This document shows, one piece after another, positions 41,966 through 51,145 of a stretch of DNA of 64,000 nucleotides. The translations under genes and the position numbers were made by a program. Each line of letters starts with the position of its first letter. Position 1 is the first letter of the stretch. This DNA is from Pisaster brevispinus (taxonomy: Eukaryota > Echinodermata > Asteroidea > Forcipulatida > Asteriidae). The notes beneath the pieces were generated by a model. It did not search any database and was not told the DNA's origin. It saw only the letters and a list, made by a program, of their open reading frames with translations. Location of the stretch: positions 20,962,592-21,026,591 of the forward strand of contig JAMKCF010000007.1 in assembly GCA_023634235.1 (NCBI GenBank). The letters run 5' to 3'.

Positions 41966-44900
41966 TAAAAACAAATCCATGTCATGTTGGTAAATTTACC
42001 AACAAACCTAAAAGCAGGACCTTGAAAAGATCTAGGTTTTACAAACAAGAGGAAGTTCATTCATTTAAGGAGGAAAAATGGGATAGTGCAGCTTGGTTTT
42101 TTACTGGAACAGAAAGTAGATCAAGGTTTGCATGCTGATTTTATTTAGAAAACACACTGTGGTTGCTCTTTCACTGTGTATGACTGGTTATTCAATCATA
42201 GTTCATGTGCAGTGTTGTGACACCAAGGACGTTTGTAAATAATGTACCAGTGCGTGGATGGGGATGATTTGATCTTGATTCCGTGAACAAAAACTCAACA
42301 TGTGGAACAAAAGACAAGCTTTTGGTTTTCTGGGTCGCTGCTTCAAATGATGTGAGAAGAAGGAGACTCTCAATGATGGCTTCGCCAAGAGAAAAATAAA
42401 TTCCGGTTAAAGGTGTGTACCTGTGGTAACATCTTAAAGTTAATCCATGGTTTATGGGAATTCTACAGAGGAAATCAATATCAATTTGACCAAATCTGTA
42501 ACATCCAGCAGATGAAACCAAGTTGGTGCTTGCCTCACCTGTTGACAAGAATCATAAAATCTCAACTTTTCTCTGTTACTCTTTTCATCTTTGCACAGAA
42601 ACTGTTTCAAAAAGTACCAATAGGAATATATTATTTGAATGAAATCTAACATTAGGTTTAGTTTCATAGTTTAGATCATCTCACGTGGTGAGTTTCGCCT
42701 GTCAAAGAACTGTCCAAAAAAACAACATTAAAAAAACCTGCAAATAACATTAAATATTAAATATGTAAATCCAATTAAAACTTCTTAAGTTTGGCGATCA
42801 CTTTCTGATTGTCGGCGAAGCGATCTCTTTCAGTTTAATTATTTATTTATTTTGATTGATAAACCAGATGTTTTCCAGGAAACTGATGTATAATTGCAAT
42901 TTAGTTTTGACTTTGCAAATGTGACCAACAGAGGGCAGTAGATATCCACTTACATACTCTTGGCCACACTCATGCTTGGTGAATGCTTTTGTACTCAATT
43001 TAAAAACTGGAGTAACAAGATGTATCCAATTAACCTTTATTCTGTTCACGTATATACTTTTAAATTAATTTTCCCACAAGCTATTCAGCAAATTATATAG
43101 ATAGCAAATCTATTAAACTTTATTTGTTTTCAGCAACTGAAAACTTGATTACAAAATTTGAAGCACATGCACTGCCAAAATAAAACATAAACAAGGTGCT
43201 TCATTAGTTAAGGCAGTGTTTTATGACTTTCAACCATAGATAGAGAGGAACATAACACGAGGTAATTAACTGTGCAGTGAATTTGACCTTGGTATACAAT
43301 ACATTATCTTTTTAGAATATTATTGCAGGTAGACATTTAGTATAAGTTACTTATCACACTGCCTACATGATAAGTGAATTTTGTTTCCACATATTAATTT
43401 ATTTCAAGTGACGTTTAGGCGCTATTATAGTGTACAATATGCAGCTTTATCTAAACAGACTACAGAAACTAAATAATGTAAGTTTTCAATGCAACATTTT
43501 GAAACAAAGAAATCAGTATTCTAAGCGGTATTTTTGTGAACAACATACTGGTTTCTGTCGGCTTAGTTGGCATTCTTTCCAGTCTTTTTCAGTGTGAACT
43601 TGAGCCACTTTAAATTGCCAAAAAAAGTATTTAAACATAAATTTCAATTAGTTTCCACGCTTGTTATAAAAACAGTGAAGATTTGGTTCTAAACTTAAGT
43701 TAACAAGGGTCAGTATTTATATTCGATTCATCCGGCTTCAGATTGATCAAAGGTAATTCTGGCCTTGTTGAAAATGTGTTGTGTAGTCACGAACATATGT
43801 ATTCACGAAAACCTAACCACTGTCTGAAAATCTATAGAGCGTCTTGGAACCAAGACTAGGTGTTTCTGTGAAATGGATCTTAGGATGGTAAGGGGTGGGG
43901 TTTCAGTGCCTGGAGGAGGCAATGTAAAAAGACTCAGATATAATTTTCTGTCCCTCAAACAGCCCTTGTGCTCACCAGTTACAAATGGAGTTTTGCCTGG
44001 ATCCTTTGCTATTTCAAAAAGTCAAATTGAAGCTTTACATACAGTGACTTTGAAGACTTTTTTTTTCTTATTTCTTGTTACATTGGGTTGAATGTTTATT
44101 TATGACTGTACTAATTTATCCGTAGCCAAATAATGTGCTGGGTGAGCCTGACTGATGATTAAGCTTAAAACTATCTCCCAATCTGATCTATATTAAGGTT
44201 AGGTGAGCAATAGGTGTAAAATTGTATTGTGTAAACACAAGTTGTATGGGCTTATTGGCCATACATAATGTACCAGTATGACTACATACTGAGATGCCAC
44301 CAAGGACATTTCTTTGAAAATGTTACATAACCATTGTATATCCAATAAGCATACAAACCTGTCCAAGGTTCCTTGGTCTTTAAAGGGCAAGCATAACATT
44401 AATAATTTAGTCTTGCCAACTTCAGGAAATTATTGGGGGTGGGTGTTGTGTGTGTCGTGTACCATTATGCCAGCTTGATTTAAGAAATTCCACAAATCCA
44501 CAGTGGTGATGTACCATTTCTGCTCAATCGTTAATCCTTTATTTGATAAACTGTTTATAACGATTGAATAAAGTCAAGAAAATTTAGATTTGAGTTTCAC
44601 ACTATAGGATTTGTTTTGGTAAAGTGCAGAACTTGTGGTGGAAGCTGTTGGACTGAATCATACAAACTAATCAATACAATCATTTGGTATTGCATCATAC
44701 CCCCTGCAGGTATGCTTACATAATGTTGGTTTGGGACTATTGTATTGACCATTGGTTTGTCTTGTTTCGACTGGTAATTATAGGAGAACCAATAACGTGA
44801 CTGTGAAGTAAGAATTAGTCATTGATCGACAGCACGAGTCTGATAATGTTCCACAACTTATTCAAGAAGAAGATGGTTGTGTTTATTTATATATTCATGC

Positions 44901-45119
44901 CCTGTAACTGATTGGATCACAGTTACTCATTCAGTCTCTGTAACTCCACCTTCTTTGTTGTCCTGGCCAATCAAATACCTCAGAGATGACTTACTGCCCA
45001 TCTTAGTGTTCCATTGAATGACATTTCTGCAAGTGCTGGGTAGGCAGTGTCTAATTTCAGGGCCAATTTTGATACAATGATTTAATGGCAGTGGCCTCTA
45101 ACAAAATGCTGGCATTGCC

Positions 45120-46029
45120 TGTTCCTCTTCATATATAAATAAGCACTCTAAGTTTAACTTAGATTGGATTACTCAATCAAACCGGCTCCAGTGATTATTA
45201 TGACATGACTGCCCACCATGTGACCAGTTTTATAATACAAGGACAAATCCAGTTTGGTAGTGCTTGGAAATCATGAATTATTCATCAAGGTGATGATCTG
45301 GGTACATTAACCAAAAAACATTAATATAAAGGCACCATGGTGACTTCCAATTGGACAACAGTGATGTATTCTCATTTGAATAGATGAATTATTCATCAAG
45401 GCTGTGAGGCCTAAGCACAAAAGGTCAGCCATGCATGAATATGAGAGATTTGTCCATGGCTACAACAAGGCCTTTCATTGGACAACAGTGATACATCCTT
45501 CTCTGATTACCTGGCTCTCTCTATAGGTATTGCACCATACACACTGTATGCACACACCAGACCACCAGTTAAACTTGCCTGATCATTCCTCTTCTACTAA
45601 TATAATCGGACAGACTTGTTCAGTTGGACACCTTTTGTGGGCAGAGCGCAAAGAACACACGTGGGTCTTCAACTGATTGCTGTACTGCAGTTTGTTTCTT
45701 CTCACGTGTTCTTTGTCAGCAAAGCAGCCAACCAGTTCAGGAAATCACAAGTGAACAGTGGGTGCTGAAGTGAACTTTTTCTTGCCTTTGTTGAGGGGGC
45801 TGTGTGTTCCTTGGGGAATGACAGTTTGTGATATTCTCTGGTTTGTCACGCTGTAACAACTGTGCCTCACTTCAGACAGGAAATACACGTACCAGTAACT
45901 TTCAGATCTGTAGTTGTCACGATCAACATCCCCAAAGAGTATCAGCTTCAACTTCTAGATTTTGAAAAACAGATTGTTCATCAGATCAAAGGAGCTGTGT
46001 GTGTTGGTAGTGTCTTCTTGGGGTAAAAT
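45120..46029 (+). promoter_or_regulatory. Candidate promoter/enhancer block upstream of the nested mini-gene
   Basis: About 0.9 kb with an unusual density of organised motifs. TATA-like sequences occur at about 45132 (TATATAAAT) and 45325-45330 (TATAAA). The 18-mer ATGAATTATTCATCAAGG occurs at 45273-45290 and again at 45384-45401. ATTGGACAACAGTGAT, which contains a reverse CCAAT box, occurs at 45350-45365 and 45478-45493. An AGGTCA half-site is near 45421. Two CACGTG E-boxes are at 45658-45663 and 45703-45708. The duplicated ABAB order suggests a duplicated regulatory module of roughly 100 bp. The transcription start is not determinable by eye. Confidence 0.45.
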
Positions 46030-46098
46030 TTGCAACAGGCAGACAAGACTGTTTACTTCAAAGTCTGTTTTTTCGGTGAGAACCGTTGTTCATCTGCA

Positions 46099-46410
46099 AT
46101 GTACATCATGTCTGAAGCATACATTGAGTCTGGTCAACCCCTGAACCTCGTCCAACCGTCCAAGAGCAAAGCTAAGATGATGGCGAGGGCCGCTGCCCAG
46201 CGGAGCATCCACCATGTTGATTCCAATTGCCCCTGCCCCCAGATAGACTCTAAAAGCTCCATCTTGTACCGGCTGCTGACGGACAACTACTACAGTGGGG
46301 TACCCTGCTCATGCTCGAGCCCCCATTGTCATAGCAGCTTGCCCAGCCCACGTGAGAGCAAACTTAAAATCCTCTTGGAGGAGTCAAAGAAGCAAGCTGT
46401 GCAATCGTAA
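46099..46410 (+). CDS. LBD-less NR0B-like mini-protein with two LxxLL motifs (nested in NR0B intron)
   Basis: Single-exon ORF of 103 aa from ATG 46099 (100 aa from the second ATG at 46108, which has A at -3); the same frame is open from 46030. Seen: a basic stretch SKSKAKMMARAAAQR (21-35), CPCP at 44-47, SILYRLL at 54-60, CSCSSPHCH at 70-78, a Ser/Pro linker, then KLKILLEESKKQ (88-99) and a stop. SILYRLL followed by a CSC cluster is the repeat unit of the DAX1 N-terminus, and CNCP...SILYSLL in this locus's own NR0B exon 1 is the closest match. Both LYRLL and LKILL fit the LxxLL nuclear-receptor box. No LBD follows: TAA at 46408-46410, then AATAAA at 46616. It lies on the same strand as NR0B, 4 kb before its last exon. 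Its composition is GC-richer than its surroundings, with synonymous third positions, as for coding DNA. Inferred role: a soluble nuclear-receptor binding peptide or decoy, possibly competing with full-length NR0B. Alternatives: an alternative first or last exon of NR0B, or a decayed duplicate of exon 1. No good splice donor is visible before the stop. Confidence 0.7.
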   Translation: MYIMSEAYIESGQPLNLVQPSKSKAKMMARAAAQRSIHHVDSNCPCPQIDSKSSILYRLLTDNYYSGVPCSCSSPHCHSSLPSPRESKLKILLEESKKQAVQS

Positions 46411-46615
46411 CTAGAAGAGACAGAGTCTTTGTGATAATCACCAGTCATGCTTTGAGTATGTATTTGTTCATTATTTGTGGAAGTATGCTAAACTTTTTAA
46501 ATAAGTTACTGAGTTTGTAATGTTTGTTGTGCTCCTTTCAAATCCTAATGACTAATGGTAAGTAATATATAGTTTTTTGTATATTTTTTGTATACAACAG
46601 CATGCTTTGTACTTT

Positions 46616-46621
46616 AATAAA
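46616..46621 (+). terminator. Polyadenylation signal for the nested mini-gene
   Basis: Canonical AATAAA 206 bases after the stop at 46410, followed by a T-rich stretch (TTTATTTTATC). This supports a transcript that ends here, inside the NR0B intron, instead of running through to exon 2. AATAAA is common in AT-rich DNA, so the support is moderate. Confidence 0.5.
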
Positions 46622-46639
46622 GGATTTATTTTATCTGCT

Positions 46640-49600
46640 CTTAAGAGACCAAATTCTGCAGTTGATGTTGATCTTTTACATTATTTATCCAATATATTAA
46701 GAATGTAAAAGATCATATCATCTCAATCCCTTCATTTATTTAATGAAGGTTGAAAATGTCTCAATGCAACGCATGCAATAAAATCAAAAAATTATACTGG
46801 AGTAATTTTGAGTCTAGACAAACTGTGATCCCTGAAGTGCCACCTTGTGTGTTAGTTCTGTCCAGTTATAAAACAGTTTTCCTATAATTTGTAAATTGAA
46901 AAATAAGGCTGGAGAAAGAGTAAACAAGAAAGATGAGTGTTTTCAGAGTAACAGTTTGTTTACAAACTGTGACAGATAAAAATATTCTAAATTTGTAAGG
47001 GGTATGTCGTGGTAACAACATTTTCTGAGCATCATAAGACACCTGGCATGTCCAACCAGTCTTGGCTATCAGAGAAGAAATAAATCAATTTAAACAGATT
47101 TTTGGAAGCTTATTTGGAAAACTAAAATAAACTAGAATCAGAGATTTCTTGTGCTTAAATACGTACATGTGTACTATTGATACCTGAATGAAAGTTCTTT
47201 ACTGCGCTAAATTTACTTTTAGTGCATCCAGGTGTGTACACATTCCCCTTGTAAGTTCAAGTTTCCACGCAGTCTCTAAGACAGCATTATTCATAATTTG
47301 TTCACTTCTGTCTCTTTGTACACATCATCCATCTCCAGTGTGGCAAGCTGTCACGTCATGCTCAACTTCATAACAATACTCTTTGCTCGGTTTTGTCTGG
47401 TCGGGGCATTTTGTGGTTGTTCCCTTATTTTTCTTCCTTTTTTTTCTTCTCACTCTTGGTTCAATGCATGAAGGCCACACATTACTTGGCCCACATGTCT
47501 GATATGCCCTAGTTATTAACCATGATGCTTTTCAGACAAACCAGTGATGCATAAATCACAAGTTTCAAGTGTTGAAAGTTAGAAAATGAATACTGGAAGA
47601 TGGTTGTAAAGCATTGGTAATGTTGGGTTTTTTTTTAAATCAAGACATGGCACAGCATTGGTTGTGCTGGTTTTGGTTTGTGTACACACTTTGAATCAAG
47701 ATGACATACAGTGGTAGCGACATTTAAAAAAAGCGAAAGTACAATCGCTGAGTATGTTCATTTTATTTGAATAGTGGTAAGAAATTTGATTTGAGATTCA
47801 GCACTATTTCTAACTCTACCTCCATGATCTTGGGCAGGGTACTGATTCCATGAGTTGCAATAGACCGTGGATGTTTTTCATTGAAATTTGGTAAAAAGAA
47901 ACACAAAGTTGTACAACAACCATAGGTTGATGCATAAAACACAAAAGCAAGTATGTTATTAAAAAGAGACCATTGCTTATTTCTTTTAGCATTGTTTACA
48001 ACAAAATTACATTTTTTAGTATAACAAACTGCGATCCCAAATTTGCATTACTTATTTTACATCGGAAAGTTTTCCTCTTTTCACCTTGGTCTAGCTTCAG
48101 TCAAATTTAATTTCAGAAGATAAATCTCATTAGATTTTTATAAATAGAGGGATGTCATTGCCTTCCGAGCTCAAATTATATTCTTCCACCACCACCATTA
48201 TACATTTCTAAAAACATTTTGCTAACCTTGGTAGTGCAATTACAGAAATGACAGCAAACAAAGAACGAAAACAAGTTTTATTATTTTTTGTCCCCAGCAT
48301 AGGCAGGGTGGAGAACATTGCCTGACCTTGCTTGTAATAGCCAGCTCGGTTGGCCTCGATGGGGAAAAATCAGACAGCGTTATTTTTTTTCTTTCTATAA
48401 TAAACATCTGGCCTTGTTGTTAACTCTGGCTCTTCCCACCGGTAATAATGACCTTGCGTAGCAGCACGTCCTTGAGCAAAAAAAATGTCCTTGGGTGACG
48501 GGCTTTATATTATATATATAATATATATTTATATCTATGTCTGCCTCCATTCTCTTTGGCTGTCACAATGTTTATCAGAACGCAGTTGTCCTTGCATGCA
48601 GGGTTTTGATTGGTGGACTTTCCATGCATCTGTTGACCAATCACACGCCATAATGCACATCTGTAGCATTGATTTACAATTATCAACCCTCAAGCAGTCA
48701 TTTTTTTTTTTTTTTTTTTTTACTTGTGAGAGATTTAAGCGTCTTTTCCATGTGGGATGTATATTTTCGTAGGATACACATGTTTGTTCTGTTTCACGCA
48801 AGCGTGAGTAAGCATGGTGCTTCATCTTTAAAGTAGTGGTCGACCTTCATGGTCACTCTGTAATAAGACAAAAACAGTGGGGGCTGAAGTTGTCGAAGAT
48901 GAAATCAGTGGCAAATTATCCTCTCCTTGGAGCATGGTACAGTAATGAGATTTTAACAGCATGTTTTGTCATAGTGTTTTGTCTTCAATGTCCTCCTAAC
49001 TAGGAAGAGATGAGAGTAAAATAAATAATCTTCTGGCATCTAACCCCACTAGACAAACCCTTGCATATTTTTTAGATGCAACATTTCAATCATTTTCCAG
49101 TGTCTTTATGTGACAATGAGCAGAATTTGACATGCGTCAACTACACGTAGCATCCGTCCCCAGCCTACACAACCTAAAAGCGCCTTGAATTAATATTCAA
49201 ACCACAAAGGGCTTAATTTGGATGTGACATAACCGAACACTACAAACAGTTAAAGTGCACTCGGACATCATTGTCGCATTCAAATCATCGGACAATTAAT
49301 TAGTGTCTGCGTCAACCATGCTTAATTAACTTCAGCAAATATTCTACCCCCAACCCCCACGTAGAATGGCTCAGGTTTTTTTTATATAGATTTGAGCTGA
49401 TGAGGGTTAGGTAAACAGAGTGTGGAAGCAGAGAATAACAACATGTGTGATATGAGGAAATGCTGTACAAATATTGCCGCCTTCATTGTTTGGTCCATAT
49501 GGGTATCATGATTGACAGGGAAATTTCTATTCTTATTGAATGATATTACTCTCATAGAAATAGACTGTAAACAAACTATTTGTGAAACAGTTGTGTCAAA

Positions 49601-50430
49601 TACTCAGAAAGTTAGATATTTTAAAGTAGAAAAATTGTTTTCTATTTGTCCTGATTCGAGCTTTGCACTTAAGCATAAATCCTCCGTAACAAACGAGAAT
49701 TTCATGTTTTATGTCATAGTTTCCCTGAATGTATTTTATTGTCCACACTCCATCGTGCATTACTGACTTATTGTAATTGTGGTTTATGCATGTTACCGCC
49801 TGGATGAGTTAAATTTCCAGAGTTTGTAGATTTGTTAACTGCTTCTGAAGATCTCATATTGTGCACTTCTGTGGGTTGGAACGAACAATTGCCTTTTTGT
49901 TCCCAGGTTTTGTAAAAGTACTATGACCGTGAATCCTTGAAATAGATAACCTTTGTGTTGAACTTTACAAACAATGCTCATAATAACATTTGAAGCCTTC
50001 TTTGTGTAACTGCTCTCAAAAAGTCTGGCTAAGAGTAGTAAATAAAATGGTCATGATTTTCCCCCTTTTTCACCTCGACAAATTGCAAGATTATCTGAAA
50101 GCAATAATCCAGTCTGTATGAGGAACTGAAGCCACAATGTCGAGTCTTACCGCAGCAATCAATAACCTCCCAAGGTTACTGTTGCAGATTTTGTTGTGTT
50201 TTAAAAGGCCAAACTAACACAAACAGTTTCTGTTTCGTAGGGTTTAAGTACTGTCACTACATTACATCACTTGGAAATGTCAAAACAATCAAGTCATTTT
50301 AAGTCGGATCTTTTAAGGGAGTTGTGTTTTTATGGTGATTACATATTTTTTGTTCAATTCAAAAGAAAATTTGTATAAGCAGTACAGCAAATAATGTAAG
50401 TTTGTGTTTGTTTTTCTGTCTTCCTCTGTA
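46640..50430. other. Intron between the nested mini-gene and NR0B exon 2: no supported gene
   Basis: AT-rich unique sequence with a TA microsatellite and a T-run near 48.5-48.7 kb. No frame has recognisable content. Confidence 0.55.
48505..48537. repeat. (TA)n microsatellite
   Basis: About 33 bases of alternating TA with minor interruptions in the NR0B intron. A T-run of 21 lies nearby at 48701-48721. Confidence 0.85.
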
Positions 50431-50433
50431 CAG

Positions 50434-50675
50434 ATATTCCAGGCCTGGTAGACCCAGCTATGGTTGAGGCTCTACAAAGTGAAGCCCAGCTGCGATTGAG
50501 CGAGTACGTGGCATCAATGCACCCCCAGGACCCCCTGCGCTTTGCCCGCGTACTCCTCAGTCTTCCCCCTCTGCGCAACATCCGTTCCCGCGTCATCACG
50601 CAGCTCTTCTTCCGTGACCTCATCGGGGCCGTGTCCATGGAGGACCTGCTGGAGCAGATGCTGGCCGTTCGCTGA
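50434..50675 (+). CDS. NR0B: NR0B-family orphan nuclear receptor, coding exon 2 (LBD C-terminus and AF-2)
   Basis: Completes the receptor begun at 11459. The acceptor TCTTCCTCTGTACAG ends at 50433. The split codon G|AT gives Asp244, so the join reads FNPDIPGL, the conserved NR0B motif (FNPDVPGL in human). Residues 244-323 follow. VITQLFFRDLIGAVSMEDLL (298-317) closely matches the DAX1 segment around LFFRPIIGTVSMDD, and MEDLLEQML forms the AF-2 helix before the stop TGA. The segment 256-296 corresponds to helices 9-10. The frame is GC-rich compared with the flanking DNA, as expected for a real exon. The phase-1 intron sits at the position used by vertebrate NR0B1 and NR0B2. The AF-2 text is nearer DAX1, while protein length (323 aa versus about 257 for SHP and 470 for DAX1) and the single N-terminal box are nearer SHP. 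This fits a gene from before the vertebrate duplication. Confidence 0.95.
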
Positions 50676-51145
50676 TCAGGAAGATGCGGCAAACTTAGAG
50701 ATGAAAACATTTTAAAAAGAATAAGATTTTGATGTGATGCATAGAGAGAGAAGTCTTTATAGTTTATCTATCTTGGGTTTGATGGTCAATTCCCTCATTT
50801 GTTTCCAATCTCGAACCAAAGAAAAATAGGTTCGCTTGTTTATTATTGCTTAGATTGAAAACTTATTGAAGTTGCACTTTTGGTTTACCAAAACGCTTGT
50901 TGTCAACTTCACCAGCAGGTCTTTTTTTCTGGTTAATGAGTTATGGAAAGGGCCGTGCCTTTCAGATGATAAAGAAGAGGGGAAAAACAGATTTTGGAAT
51001 ATGCTCTCCAGTGGCAGATTTTGTCTTGATTTTATGTTAAGACAGTTTTTTATCGCCATTAGTGATTTGATCTGAATTCTATTTCAAAGCCAGGATTCCT
51101 TCTTAACATATTGCTTTACCAATAAAAAAACCCAATTTTGTACAC
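50676..51145 (+). other. NR0B 3' untranslated region with polyadenylation signal
   Basis: Follows the TGA at 50673-50675. The first AATAAA downstream is at 51121-51126, so cleavage is expected some 10-30 bases later. That gives a 3'UTR of roughly 450-470 bases, AT-rich with several T-runs. No stronger signal is seen earlier. The exact end is an estimate. Confidence 0.6.

Larger units (their letters stand above)
32393..45119. other. Intronic sequence, no supported gene
   Basis: AT-rich DNA with homopolymer runs (C-run near 33008, many T-runs), the tandem duplication at 41.8 kb and a CTCF-like CCAACAGAGGGCAG at 42925-42938. The segment 35040-35340 is GC-richer but its frames are broken; it is perhaps a very old transposon fragment, not identified. 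Confidence 0.5.
12189..50433 (+). other. 38.2-kb intron of NR0B
   Basis: Bounded by GTGAGT at 12189 and TACAG at 50433, phase 1. The intron position is shared with vertebrate NR0B genes, but its length is far greater than the few kilobases I recall for the human genes. It contains the 54-bp minisatellite, scattered transposon remnants, candidate regulatory blocks, and a same-strand ORF related to the receptor's own N-terminus (46099-46407). Long runs between those items are AT-rich unique sequence in which I see no supported gene. Confidence 0.9.

Noticed and set aside
46030..46098. Upstream start (23 extra residues) for the nested mini-protein
   Set aside because: The extra residues look like translated non-coding DNA. 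The ATGs at 46099 and 46108 are nearer the conserved part and the second has a better context. Left as a possibility only.
50354..50710. 118-codon minus-strand frame opposite NR0B exon 2
   Set aside because: Shadow of the conserved LBD exon; the + strand carries the family signature and proper splice site.
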